From SFEL01 sp964392455 (lineage in GTDB: Bacteria; Bacillota; Clostridia; Christensenellales; CAG-138), in assembly GCA_964392455.1 (NCBI GenBank), contig CAYMPG010000031.1, positions 1 through 19,973 on the forward strand: a stretch of 19,973 bases of DNA, written 5' to 3'. Below, piece after piece: positions 7,532 through 15,461 of the stretch; the stretch's first letter is position 1; each line of letters opens with the position of its first letter. Made by a program: the position numbers and the translations under genes. Below the pieces are notes generated by a model. It had not been told where the DNA came from. It worked only from the letters and a program-made list of their open reading frames with translations, and made no database searches.

Positions 7532-8482
7532 TTGAAAAGATTTACCGGAAAACAGGGGCTCATCTCCCTCGCCGCAGGCGCTGCGGCAGGAGTCGTTACC
7601 GGCATATTCCCCCTGCTTCTGATGATATTCCCCGCACTGCTGGGCTTTATAGGCGCCGCCTGGGGCTACGGTGCGCTGGGCATCGCCTGCGCCGCAGCCT
7701 GCGGAATAATATTCGGCCAGACCTCCACCCTCACCATAGCCGCCTGCTCAGGCTATGCTGCAATGCTGCTGAGCCAGAGCTTTATCATTGCCTGGGCATT
7801 CAAAACCCGCAGGGCATACCGCAGCGCCGTGGTAGGCTGTGCAATTGCGGCGGCCCTCTGCCAGTATTGTGCCACCTGCCTTATCCCCCTCATAGAGCTG
7901 GGGGATCCCTTTGCCTACTATACCCAGTATGCAGCATACTTTGCTGAGGCTGCCGCCCAGAGCTCGGCGGAGCTTGGCCTTGAGCCGGCCGCCATGGAGC
8001 AGCTCAGCTACATTACCGCTCTTATGAAGCGCAGCGCCCCGGATATGGCGATGCTGAGCATGGCAGGAAGCTCCATGCTTGCGGCGCTTTTCAATGTGAC
8101 AATGGCAAAAAAGCTGTGCAAGCGCTTCAAGGTATCCACCAAGGCAATGGCACCAATGCACAAATGGCAGCTTTCCCGCTCCTTCTGTCAGGGCTCACTC
8201 ATACTTGTGCTGGGTGCGCTGATAATATCCTTTACCAGCCTAAAAAACGCCTCCGCCATCATGATAGCCCTGAGCATGGTAGCCATAGGCCCCTATGCCC
8301 TTATGGGGCTGTGCCTGATGGTATTCTCAGTTAAAATGCGGCGAAAGGGCCGTGGGTTTATGATAGTATGCCTTGTGATGATGGTAATATTGCTGCCCTT
8401 CAGCCTGTATGGGCTGTGCATGCTGGGGCTGGCGGACAGGCTCTTTGGCATACGCAGAGCCATCACCAGGGCCAAGCCTTAA
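7532..8482 (+). CDS. yybS: YybS-like DUF2232 integral membrane protein
   Basis: This 316-residue, strongly hydrophobic protein starts at a TTG; AAGGAGG sits 9 nt upstream and no better ATG/GTG is near. It has about seven or eight membrane segments, beginning GLISLAAGAAAGVVTG (9-24), with a soluble loop around residues 120-180 and a basic C-terminal tail. Its position directly before gdpP, rplI and dnaB matches yybS in Bacillus and other Firmicutes, where the DUF2232 protein sits upstream of the c-di-AMP phosphodiesterase. The family's biochemical role is not settled; the fold suggests a small transporter-like or ECF-S-like protein. Assignment rests on membrane topology plus synteny rather than on a sharp motif. 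Confidence 0.8.
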   Translation: MKRFTGKQGLISLAAGAAAGVVTGIFPLLLMIFPALLGFIGAAWGYGALGIACAAACGIIFGQTSTLTIAACSGYAAMLLSQSFIIAWAFKTRRAYRSAVVGCAIAAALCQYCATCLIPLIELGDPFAYYTQYAAYFAEAAAQSSAELGLEPAAMEQLSYITALMKRSAPDMAMLSMAGSSMLAALFNVTMAKKLCKRFKVSTKAMAPMHKWQLSRSFCQGSLILVLGALIISFTSLKNASAIMIALSMVAIGPYALMGLCLMVFSVKMRRKGRGFMIVCLVMMVILLPFSLYGLCMLGLADRLFGIRRAITRAKP

Positions 8483-8510
8483 GCATAGTTCATTTCCCGG
8501 GAGAGATTTT

Positions 8511-10460
8511 ATGGACAAAAAGCCACATCTTGCCTTTGTGCCGCTGTTTGCCGCAAGCCTCATAGCCTGCGGTCTGCTGGCGCTGAATGATTTTCAGCCC
8601 AAGTGGCTGCTTACGCTCATAGCAATAGTATGCATAGCCTCATTCTCCTCAGGCGTAATACGGTTTCTTTCCTACAGGCGGGCCATAGAGGCCTCCATGA
8701 ACGATATTTTCAGGGAAAATGACACCACCGCCGGCAATATCATTACCAATATCGCCATACCCTGCCTGCTTTTCGATGGAAACGGCCGCATCGTATGGAC
8801 AAACGATGCATTTTCAGAGCTGTATTCCGGCAATGACATCTGCCGCCTTATTCCAAATATGGATCCCCGCTTCCCAAATCAGGCCCAGTCCATCGACTAT
8901 AACGGCCGCTCCTTCCAGCTCATCAGCATGCCCGTGCAGCGCATAAAGAGCGAAAAGCGGCTCACCTTCCAGTACTGGCTGGATAGAACCGAGGCCCTCC
9001 ATTACTCCCGCCTTTACGAGGAGCAGATGCCCACCATAGGCCTTGTGCAGGTGGATAATTACGACGACCTTATGACAGACCGGCAGTTTCACAGAAACAC
9101 CGTGCTTTCAGAGGTGGAAAGCAAGATAAGCAACTTTGTTTCCTCAATAGACGGCGTATACCGCCGCTATGACAACAGCAAGTTTTTCTTCGTATTTGAG
9201 GCAAAGCACATAGCGGAGATCGAGCAGCACAGGTTTTCCCTGCTGGATTCCGTCCGTGAGATAGATACGGGCACCGGTCAGGCGGTCACCCTCTCCATAT
9301 CCATAGGTGTTGCTGATCACGTTTCCGCTTCAGATGAGGCTGCCCGCAATGCCATGCAGCTTGCCCTGGGCCGTGGCGGCGATCAGGCCGTGATAAAGCG
9401 CGGCGGCGGCTACTCCTTCTTTGGCGGCAAGCGCCAGGTGACCACCCGAAATTCCAGAGTAAAGGCCAGGCTCTTTGCAGAGGCCCTCAGGCAGCTCATG
9501 GAAACCTCGGACAGCGTATTCATAGTGGGCCACTCCATGCCGGATATGGATTGCGTGGGCGCAGCCCTGGGCGTGATACGCTGCGCCAAGTTTCTCAATC
9601 GTCCCGCCTACTTTGTGCTGGATGAGCCCAACCCCACCATAGAAAATGCCCTCGATACCATGAAGGCAAATGCCCTTTACAGGGATTGCTTCCGCACCCC
9701 GGAGCAGGCCGCCCTCATGCTGAGGGCAGCCTCAATACTGGTGGTGGTGGATACCCAGCGGATAAGCTCCATGCTGGCTCCTGCCCTCCTTGACAAGGCC
9801 AGCAGGGTGGTGGTGGTAGACCATCACCGCAGGGCAGTGGATTCCATACAGAACCCCACCCTCAATTTCCTTGAGGCCGGCTCCTCCTCCACCTGCGAGA
9901 TGATGACCGAGGTGATACAGTACTTTGATGATTCCCTCCGGCCCACCGCCTTTGAGTGCGGCGCACTGCTTGCAGGCATCACCATGGATACAAAGCACTT
10001 TTCCTCAAATACCGGCGCACGCACCTTTGAGGCGGCAAGCTACCTCAGGCGCAATGGTGCAGACAGCACCACGGTAAAGATGATGTTCCAGGACGATATG
10101 CAGACCTATCGGGACAGGGCCAAGGTGGTGGAATCCGCCATAATCATGGAGCAGGGCATTGCAATATCCGTTTGCCCCTCCAGCACCGAATTCTGCACCC
10201 TGATAGCCGCACAGGCAGCAGATGAGCTGGTATCCATAAAGGGTATAGAGGCAGCCTTTGTGCTTGCAGAGCATGGAGACGTTATCTACATCAGCGGCAG
10301 GAGCCTGGGCGAAATAAGCGTTCAGCTCATACTTGAAAAGCTGGGAGGCGGCGGCCATCAGTCCATCGCCGGGGCTCAGCTTCACGAGGTCAATATGGAT
10401 CAGGCAATAAACCGCCTGACCGACAGTATAAATACCTACCTTAAGGAGGCAAAAGAATAA
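8511..10460 (+). CDS. gdpP: Cyclic-di-AMP phosphodiesterase GdpP (YybT)
   Basis: The real start is the ATG at 8511, with GGGAGAG upstream, 28 bases after yybS; a longer in-frame ORF reaching back into yybS is rejected. The protein has 649 residues, the usual GdpP length. Order of domains: two membrane helices (about 7-26 and 32-53), a degenerate PAS domain (about 80-150), a degenerate GGDEF domain (about 172-300, no GGDEF signature), and a DHH/DHHA1 phosphodiesterase. Metal ligands are visible: His341, Asp345 and Asp347 (HSMPDMD), Asp414, DHH at 437-439, and Asp493. DHHA1 ends with GGGGH (612-616). The enzyme hydrolyses c-di-AMP at the membrane, tuning potassium and osmolyte balance and cell-wall stress. 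Its stop overlaps the rplI start by one base (TAATG), so translation is coupled. Confidence 0.96.
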   Translation: MDKKPHLAFVPLFAASLIACGLLALNDFQPKWLLTLIAIVCIASFSSGVIRFLSYRRAIEASMNDIFRENDTTAGNIITNIAIPCLLFDGNGRIVWTNDAFSELYSGNDICRLIPNMDPRFPNQAQSIDYNGRSFQLISMPVQRIKSEKRLTFQYWLDRTEALHYSRLYEEQMPTIGLVQVDNYDDLMTDRQFHRNTVLSEVESKISNFVSSIDGVYRRYDNSKFFFVFEAKHIAEIEQHRFSLLDSVREIDTGTGQAVTLSISIGVADHVSASDEAARNAMQLALGRGGDQAVIKRGGGYSFFGGKRQVTTRNSRVKARLFAEALRQLMETSDSVFIVGHSMPDMDCVGAALGVIRCAKFLNRPAYFVLDEPNPTIENALDTMKANALYRDCFRTPEQAALMLRAASILVVVDTQRISSMLAPALLDKASRVVVVDHHRRAVDSIQNPTLNFLEAGSSSTCEMMTEVIQYFDDSLRPTAFECGALLAGITMDTKHFSSNTGARTFEAASYLRRNGADSTTVKMMFQDDMQTYRDRAKVVESAIIMEQGIAISVCPSSTEFCTLIAAQAADELVSIKGIEAAFVLAEHGDVIYISGRSLGEISVQLILEKLGGGGHQSIAGAQLHEVNMDQAINRLTDSINTYLKEAKE

Positions 10461-10912
10461 TGAAAGTATTACTTACCAAGGACGTTAAGGGCAAGGGCAA
10501 GGCCGGCGAAATAATCAACGCCAGCGATGGATACGCACGCAATTTTCTTATTCCACAGGGGCTGGCCGTGGCCGCCGATGCCAACAACATACACGCTGCC
10601 ACTGTGAAAAAGAGCGCTGACGCCCACCGCAAGGAGGTGGCCCGCCAAAACGCAAAGGCCCTTGCAGATGAAATGAAGGGCCTTACCGTAAAGGTATACG
10701 CAAAGGCAGGCAGCGGCAAGCTGTTTGGCTCCATAGGCGTTGCGGAGATAGCCGAGGCCCTTAAGGAGCAGTACGGCATCGATGTGGATAAGAAGCGCAT
10801 ACGGCTGGATGAGCCCATCAAGAGCCTTGGCATTACCGAGGTATCCGCTCACCTGTATGAGCAGACGGATACCCGCTTCAAGGTGGAAATACTGCCCCTG
10901 GAAAGCAAATAA
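10460..10912 (+). CDS. rplI: 50S ribosomal protein L9
   Basis: The 150-residue protein is full length for bL9, which binds 23S rRNA near the L1 stalk base and helps maintain reading frame. The N-terminal RNA-binding domain shows KVLLTKDVKGKGKAGEI (2-18) and DGYARNFLIP (23-32). A long connecting helix follows, then a C-terminal domain with GSGKLFGSIG (84-93). The start overlaps the gdpP stop by one base; AAGGAGG lies at 10443-10449. Linkage gdpP-rplI-dnaB is a conserved Firmicutes arrangement. Confidence 0.98.
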   Translation: MKVLLTKDVKGKGKAGEIINASDGYARNFLIPQGLAVAADANNIHAATVKKSADAHRKEVARQNAKALADEMKGLTVKVYAKAGSGKLFGSIGVAEIAEALKEQYGIDVDKKRIRLDEPIKSLGITEVSAHLYEQTDTRFKVEILPLESK

Positions 10913-10958
10913 CCCTACAGCCATAATTTAACTTTTACCCGAAAGGCAGCGTCAGGCA

Positions 10959-12299
10959 ATGGAAGAAGTCCGCACCCCAAATACCCCGCCACACAGCATA
11001 GAGGCGGAAAAATCCATACTGGGCAGCATGCTGCTGTCCCGCACTGCGGTGGAGCAGGCCATGGAGACCCTCCACGGGGAGGACTTTTACCTTGCCCGCC
11101 ATCAGGATATATTCGATACCATACGCTCCCTCTATGAGCGGGGGGAGGCTGTGGACAGCGTTACCGTTATAGACGCCCTGGACAGGGCCGGTAAGCTTGC
11201 CCCATCAGGGGGAGTAATGTATATTACCGAGCTTTCCCTGTTTGTGCCCAGCGCTGCAAACGCCGCCCACTATATCCGCATAGTGGAGGAGCGCAGCGTT
11301 ATGCGCCAGCTTATCCAGGCAGGCACCGCCATAGCTACAGATGCCTTCTCCGGAGAAAAATCCCTGGAGCAGATGCTGGATGATGCAGAGCGGGCCATAT
11401 TCAACATATCCATGAAAAAGACCTCGGATACCATGGTGCATATCCGTGAGACCCTCATGGCCTGCTACAGCAGGGTGGGCGAGCTAATGAAGCTCAAGGG
11501 CGCCCTCACAGGGGTCACCACCGGCTTCAGAGACCTGGATGAGCTTACCTCCGGCCTTCAGCCCAGCGACCTTGTGATAATCGCCGGCCGCCCCTCCATG
11601 GGTAAGACCGCCTTCGCCCTTAACCTTGCACAGAATGCTGCAACAAAGGGCAAAAAGACCGTGTGCCTTGTCAGCCTTGAGATGAGCCGGGAGCAGCTGG
11701 TGCAGCGTATGCTCTGCTCTGACAGCGGGGTAAATATGCAATCTGTCCGCACAGGCACCATATCCGATATGGACCTTGTGAAGATAGCCACCTCCCTGGA
11801 CCCCCTTGCAAAGGCTGACATTTATATCGATGATTCCCCCGGCTGCAGCGTGGCTGAGATACGCAGCAAGTGCCGCAGGCTGAAATCCCGTGCAGGGCTT
11901 GATATGATAGTCATAGACTATTTGCAGCTCATGCAGACCTCCGGCAAGCACGATAACCGTGTGCTGGAAATATCCGAAACCACCCGCAAGCTGAAGATAA
12001 TGGCCCGTGAGCTGAATGTGCCGGTGGTGCTGCTGAGCCAGCTTTCCCGTGGGCCTGAGCAGCGTACCGACCACCGCCCCGTTATGGCAGACCTGCGTGA
12101 ATCCGGCGCCATAGAGCAGGATGCGGATGTTATCATGCTGCTGTACCGGCCGGCGGTATACGACCAGAGCGATGATAATACCACCGAGGTAATAGTGGCA
12201 AAGCACCGCAATGGCCCCACCGCCACAGTAAAGCTTGCATGGCTCGGAGAAGTGGCAAAGTTTGCGGATATGGATAATTCCGGCAGGGAAGAATACTGA
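10959..12299 (+). CDS. dnaB: Replicative DNA helicase DnaB
   Basis: This 446-residue protein is a standard-length replicative helicase (called DnaC in Bacillus subtilis). It forms a hexameric ring that unwinds DNA at the fork. The N-terminal DnaB domain (about 10-110, starting PHSIEAEKSILGSML) is followed by a RecA-like core with Walker A GRPSMGKTAF (210-219), Walker B VIDYLQL (318-324) and the LRESGAIEQDADV region (379-391). The C-terminus KFADMDN is typical of the family. No intein is present: the Walker A region, a common insertion site, is intact. It lies 46 bp after rplI with only a weak GAAAGG as ribosome binding site, and no terminator between, so it is probably in the same operon. Confidence 0.98.
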   Translation: MEEVRTPNTPPHSIEAEKSILGSMLLSRTAVEQAMETLHGEDFYLARHQDIFDTIRSLYERGEAVDSVTVIDALDRAGKLAPSGGVMYITELSLFVPSAANAAHYIRIVEERSVMRQLIQAGTAIATDAFSGEKSLEQMLDDAERAIFNISMKKTSDTMVHIRETLMACYSRVGELMKLKGALTGVTTGFRDLDELTSGLQPSDLVIIAGRPSMGKTAFALNLAQNAATKGKKTVCLVSLEMSREQLVQRMLCSDSGVNMQSVRTGTISDMDLVKIATSLDPLAKADIYIDDSPGCSVAEIRSKCRRLKSRAGLDMIVIDYLQLMQTSGKHDNRVLEISETTRKLKIMARELNVPVVLLSQLSRGPEQRTDHRPVMADLRESGAIEQDADVIMLLYRPAVYDQSDDNTTEVIVAKHRNGPTATVKLAWLGEVAKFADMDNSGREEY

Positions 12300-12330
12300 T
12301 GACCGATGCCTTTATTATGGAGATAAGCAA

Positions 12331-13191
12331 ATGAACCTCTGCCTATTTATAGCCCCGGTAGATGAAAAGCTCGCTGAGCTTGGGCTGAGCTGGTGCGTCA
12401 GTGCAATAGACATACTGCTCATATTCATCATCGCCCGGCTGTGCGTTTCCCTTACGGGCAAGCTCCTTCGCGGCATTTCCGCCCGCTACAAAAAGCGCCT
12501 TGGCGATGACGACCATGCCTTCCGCCGGACGGAAACCGCCCTCACCCTGATAAATGGCCTTGCAAAGTATGTATTCTACTTTATCGCCATAGCCCTTGCG
12601 GTGGGCGAGCTGGGCCTTGGCAGCGCCATGGCCAGCATGCTTGCTGCGGCCGGCATAGGTACCCTGGCTGTGGGCCTTGGCGCCCAGAGCATAATCGGAG
12701 ATGTGGCAGCGGGGCTGTTCATAATATTCGAAGACCAGATAGCCGTTGGCGATTACGTCATACTTGCAGGAGTGGAGGGATATGTGGCAGATGTTTCCCT
12801 CCGCACCGTCACCATACAGGGCTTTAACGGAGAGCATCACATAATACCAAACGGTCAGATAAAAGAAGTGACCAACTTTTCCCGCAGCGACTATGTGGCC
12901 TATTTTGATATGGAGGTATCCCGCAGGGCAGATGTGGACAGGGCGCTGGATATAATGCTGGAGGAAGCTCAGCGCGTATACCAGGTCTCTGATGACCCTG
13001 CCAAAAAGCCGCCTGAGCGCATTGGCATAGCCTCCATGTCCGGCAGCTCCATTACCCTGCGGGTGATACTGCACTGCTCCGCTGTAAAGCAATGGGGCAT
13101 GATAAGGGCTGCACGCCTTGCCTGCAACAGGCGCTTCCTTGAGGAGGGCATAGACCCGCCTGAGGTACTCAACCGCATACGCCAAAGCTGA
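12331..13191 (+). CDS. Small-conductance mechanosensitive channel, MscS family
   Basis: The ATG at 12331, with GGAG 8 nt upstream, gives 286 residues, the usual MscS/YnaI-core size; the open frame extends upstream into dnaB but that part is rejected. Three membrane helices are visible at about 23-44, 80-97 and 103-135. The pore helix has the Ala/Gly packing AAAGIGTLAVGLGAQS (105-120) followed by VAAGLFIIFEDQIAVGDYV. The beta-domain signature is IIPNGQI (171-177). The family opens under membrane tension to release solutes during hypo-osmotic shock. It starts 31 bp after dnaB. Being co-transcribed with a c-di-AMP phosphodiesterase is notable, because both act in turgor control. The stem-loop at 13209-13241 ends the unit. 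Confidence 0.93.
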   Translation: MNLCLFIAPVDEKLAELGLSWCVSAIDILLIFIIARLCVSLTGKLLRGISARYKKRLGDDDHAFRRTETALTLINGLAKYVFYFIAIALAVGELGLGSAMASMLAAAGIGTLAVGLGAQSIIGDVAAGLFIIFEDQIAVGDYVILAGVEGYVADVSLRTVTIQGFNGEHHIIPNGQIKEVTNFSRSDYVAYFDMEVSRRADVDRALDIMLEEAQRVYQVSDDPAKKPPERIGIASMSGSSITLRVILHCSAVKQWGMIRAARLACNRRFLEEGIDPPEVLNRIRQS

Positions 13192-13208
13192 CCTGTCCCT
13201 TTGCACCC

Positions 13209-13241
13209 AAAGGCAGCGGCAAAGATGAAAACGCTGCCTTT
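13209..13241 (+). terminator. Probable terminator of the yybS-to-mscS unit
   Basis: AAAGGCAGCG (13209-13218) and CGCTGCCTTT (13232-13241) are a perfect 10-bp inverted repeat with a 13-nt loop, 17 bases past the channel gene's stop. The T-run is only three long, so termination may be partial. Confidence 0.6.
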
Positions 13242-13246
13242 ATCCG

Positions 13247-13275
13247 TTGCAAATGGGGCTACCATATGCTAAAAT
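13247..13275 (+). promoter_or_regulatory. Promoter of the ProXp-ala-like gene
   Basis: A -35 TTGCAA (13247-13252) and a -10 TAAAAT (13270-13275) are separated by 17 bp. The predicted start near 13282 leaves a leader of about 32 nt with AAAGGAG before the ATG at 13314. Confidence 0.7.
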
Positions 13276-13313
13276 AGTCAAAACCGTGTCAATCGCTGAA
13301 AGGAGACACCACC

Positions 13314-13832
13314 ATGAGAGAAGCTGCAATTCCTGCCATCAATAAGCTGGACAAGCTGGGCATTAAATATTATTACTATGAGCACCCACTGGCAAAGACC
13401 ATGGAAGACTGCGAAGGTATAGGCGCAGACGTGGGCGCAAAGCACTTTAAAAACATCTACGCCTGCGATCGCAGCGAGACTGATTTCTTCATCATCATTA
13501 TCCGCGCGGATAAAAAGTTCAAGACCTCCGAGGTCAGCAAAAAGCTGGGCGTTTCCCGCCTGAGCTTCTGCACCGATGAAATGCTGGAAAACAACCTTGG
13601 CGTTATTTCCGGCGCAGTTACCCCCCTTGCCCTTATGAATGACAAGGAGCACAAGACCCTGCTGGTAGTGGATAAGGACATTCTCCGTGACGAGATGGTA
13701 TGCTGCCACCCCCTCACCAGCGACGCCTCAGTTGCTATGCATCGCGCTGACCTTATCCGCTTCGTAAGAGATTGCGGCAATGAGATAAAGTTCCTTGACA
13801 TTGGCGAATCCGCCGGCGAGGACGAGGAGTAA
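13314..13832 (+). CDS. Prolyl-tRNA editing deacylase, ProXp-ala/PrdX (YbaK) family
   Basis: The 172-residue protein matches the free-standing INS-like editing domains annotated as 'prolyl-tRNA synthetase associated domain' (ProXp-ala, PrdX). These cytoplasmic enzymes hydrolyse Ala wrongly attached to tRNA-Pro. Family-like blocks are AKHFKNIYACD (42-52), FFIIIIRADKKF (58-69), KLGVSRLSF (77-85), SGAVTP (99-104) and CHPLTSDASV (131-140). The conserved catalytic-type lysine and the GxVTP loop are therefore present. It is monocistronic: its own promoter, AAAGGAG before the ATG, and a strong terminator 18 bases past the stop. It uses fewer ATA isoleucine codons than its neighbours, perhaps a sign of higher expression. 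Cys-tRNA deacylase (YbaK proper) is a less likely reading. Confidence 0.87.
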   Translation: MREAAIPAINKLDKLGIKYYYYEHPLAKTMEDCEGIGADVGAKHFKNIYACDRSETDFFIIIIRADKKFKTSEVSKKLGVSRLSFCTDEMLENNLGVISGAVTPLALMNDKEHKTLLVVDKDILRDEMVCCHPLTSDASVAMHRADLIRFVRDCGNEIKFLDIGESAGEDEE

Positions 13833-13850
13833 TCTACCTAAAGACAGCTT

Positions 13851-13878
13851 AAAGCCGCACGCTTCGGTGCGGCTTTTT
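13851..13878 (+). terminator. Intrinsic terminator of the ProXp-ala-like gene
   Basis: AAAGCCGCAC (13851-13860) pairs with GTGCGGCTTT (13867-13876) around GCTTCG, ending in five T. It leaves only 28 bases before the next gene. Confidence 0.93.
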
Positions 13879-13905
13879 ACTTAGCAGCAGGAGCGGCATA
13901 CATAT

Positions 13906-14781
13906 ATGAAAAAGGGATTGCTTATTACAAACGGCTTTGTGGGAGAGGATAGCTTCCTCAGGCTCTGGGATTCCCTCCTTGGCGCAGGCAGGCGCCGCAA
14001 TATGAGCCTTGAGCCCGTATCCCATGACAGGCTGCTCTTTGACGCCTCCTCAGGGGCCCCATTGTGGGATAATTCCGGCATCAGCTTTGCCATACTCTGG
14101 GATAAGGACGTGCGCCTCGGGTATCAGCTCGAGGCCATGGGGCTCAGGGTGTTCAATCCTCCCGCCGCCATAGAGCGCTGCGATGATAAGTCCCTTACCC
14201 ATATTGCCCTTGCAGGAAAGCTCCCCATGCCCCCCACCATAATCCTGCCCACCACCTACAAATACGTGGGCTATGGGGACATGGCCTTTCTCACCCATGC
14301 AGCCCAATACCTTGGCCTGCCCATGATAATAAAGGAATGTCGCGGCTCCTTCGGCAAGCAGGTATACCTTGCAAATACCCTTACTGAGGCCCGGGATATA
14401 ATAGCCGCCCATGAGGCCACCCCCATGCTTATGCAGAAGGCCGTTACTGAGAGCTTTGGCAGGGATATACGGCTGTATGTGGTTGGAGGCAGGGTGATCG
14501 CCGGCATGGAGCGCACAAATCCGGCCGACTTCAGGGCCAATATAGCAAACGGCGGCAGCTCCGCCCCCTACTCCCCCACCCACCGGGAGGCCCGGCTTGC
14601 AGTGGATGCGGCAGAGCTGCTGGGGCTGGATTTTGCCGGGGTGGATATACTTCAGAGCAAGGACGGGCCGCTTATATGCGAGGTGAATTCCAACGCTCAC
14701 TTTCACGGCATAGAGCGCTGCACGGGCGTGGACGTGGCAGGGGCCATAATGGACCATATAATGAACATCATGGAGGGCTGA
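13906..14781 (+). CDS. RimK-family ATP-grasp ligase
   Basis: The 291-residue protein has the ATP-grasp fold of RimK-like alpha-L-glutamate ligases, which join an amino acid to a carboxylate of a protein, peptide or cofactor using ATP. Key parts: an N-terminal pre-ATP domain (about 1-95), the A-loop lysine Lys143 in MIIKECRG, a glycine-rich loop GSFGKQV (147-153), MQKAV (176-180), GRDIRLYVV (185-193), and Mg2+-binding GVDIL and CEVNSNAHFHGIE (258-270). Relatives add Glu to ribosomal protein S6, tetrahydromethanopterin, coenzyme F420 or LysW; none can be chosen here. AGGAG lies 12 nt before the ATG. It is four bases upstream of an unknown 206-residue gene, which may be its partner or substrate. 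No clear promoter lies between the preceding terminator and this start. Confidence 0.87.
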   Translation: MKKGLLITNGFVGEDSFLRLWDSLLGAGRRRNMSLEPVSHDRLLFDASSGAPLWDNSGISFAILWDKDVRLGYQLEAMGLRVFNPPAAIERCDDKSLTHIALAGKLPMPPTIILPTTYKYVGYGDMAFLTHAAQYLGLPMIIKECRGSFGKQVYLANTLTEARDIIAAHEATPMLMQKAVTESFGRDIRLYVVGGRVIAGMERTNPADFRANIANGGSSAPYSPTHREARLAVDAAELLGLDFAGVDILQSKDGPLICEVNSNAHFHGIERCTGVDVAGAIMDHIMNIMEG

Positions 14782-14785
14782 CGCA

Positions 14786-15406
14786 ATGGATAAAACTATC
14801 GAAATAGCCGCATGGCTATACAAAAACAATCCCGAGTTTTCAAACCTTAAGACCCACCAGGCCCAGCAGCTCATGGATGGTGTCATGACGATGGCCCGGC
14901 TGTTCCTTATGGCAAACGGTCAGGGCGAGGCCATACCGGGCGGGTTTTATGCAGGCGGCGGCCGTGTGTTTCTGCAGGCGCTGGAGGGCAAATGGTACAC
15001 CCTGCCCGAGGTGGAGTACGACTTTTCAGATGACCTTCTCCACAGCCTTAAAACCATACTGCGCCGCTTCTCCTACGCCACCCCTGAGGGGCTCATGGAG
15101 AGCATAGCAAAGGCAGAGCCCTTTTGCAGGTATGTAAACGGCAAAGCTCCCCTCCCTGTGCCGGATGAGGAGATACCCCAGCCATTTCTTAAATCCATGC
15201 AGGCCATAAAGCAGCAGTTTAAGGATTATGACTTTAACTATACCGTAATAAAGGTGCAGGATCGCAATTTCTTCGGGGAGCCGGGCTTCCAGCTTATGCC
15301 CGGAGAATACGATGAGCTTGTGCGGGCCATAAAGGAGGGGCTTATTGAGCCCGGCCAGCTTTACCGCCTTGCCCGGGATAAATCCGGCGGGCTCATTGCC
15401 TGGTAG
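14786..15406 (+). CDS. Unrecognised protein paired with the ATP-grasp ligase
   Basis: I do not recognise this 206-residue protein. It starts 4 bases after the ligase stop with GGAGGG 8 nt upstream, so the two are surely co-translated from one message. It has no signal peptide and no membrane segment, and only one cysteine (in FCRYV), so it should be cytoplasmic and not a zinc or Fe-S protein. The N-terminal half (1-120) looks helical (EIAAWLYKNNPEFSNLKTHQ..., then a LLHSLKTILRRF helix). The C-terminal half (about 150-206) has the pattern PFLKSMQAIKQQF ... PGEYDELVRAIKEGLIEPG and ends in DKSGGLIAW. That exposed-looking, Gly-Gly-containing tail could be where a RimK-type enzyme acts, but this is speculation. 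Coding status is well supported by codon use matching its neighbours. Confidence 0.8.
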   Translation: MDKTIEIAAWLYKNNPEFSNLKTHQAQQLMDGVMTMARLFLMANGQGEAIPGGFYAGGGRVFLQALEGKWYTLPEVEYDFSDDLLHSLKTILRRFSYATPEGLMESIAKAEPFCRYVNGKAPLPVPDEEIPQPFLKSMQAIKQQFKDYDFNYTVIKVQDRNFFGEPGFQLMPGEYDELVRAIKEGLIEPGQLYRLARDKSGGLIAW

Positions 15407-15426
15407 TATATATATACATTTTTCTG

Positions 15427-15455
15427 TTGACAGGGCCGCAGAGCCGTGCTATATT
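15427..15455 (+). promoter_or_regulatory. Near-consensus sigma-A promoter of the structured RNA
   Basis: A perfect -35 TTGACA (15427-15432) and a -10 TATATT (15450-15455, one mismatch) are spaced by exactly 17 bp. It is the best promoter in the window. Predicted transcription start is near 15462. It lies 20 bases past the stop of the preceding gene. Confidence 0.88.
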
Positions 15456-15461
15456 AAGTCC

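Noticed and set aside
11484..12206. 240-codon open frame on the minus strand opposite dnaB
   Set aside because: It is a shadow of dnaB; the translation is His/Gly/Tyr-rich without any family resemblance, and there is no upstream start signal.
12343..13206. 287-codon minus-strand frame opposite the MscS gene
   Set aside because: It mirrors the channel gene almost exactly and lacks a ribosome binding site; the plus-strand product has clear MscS motifs.
14050..14886. 278-codon minus-strand frame opposite the ATP-grasp gene
   Set aside because: It is antisense to conserved ATP-grasp motifs, with shadow-type composition.
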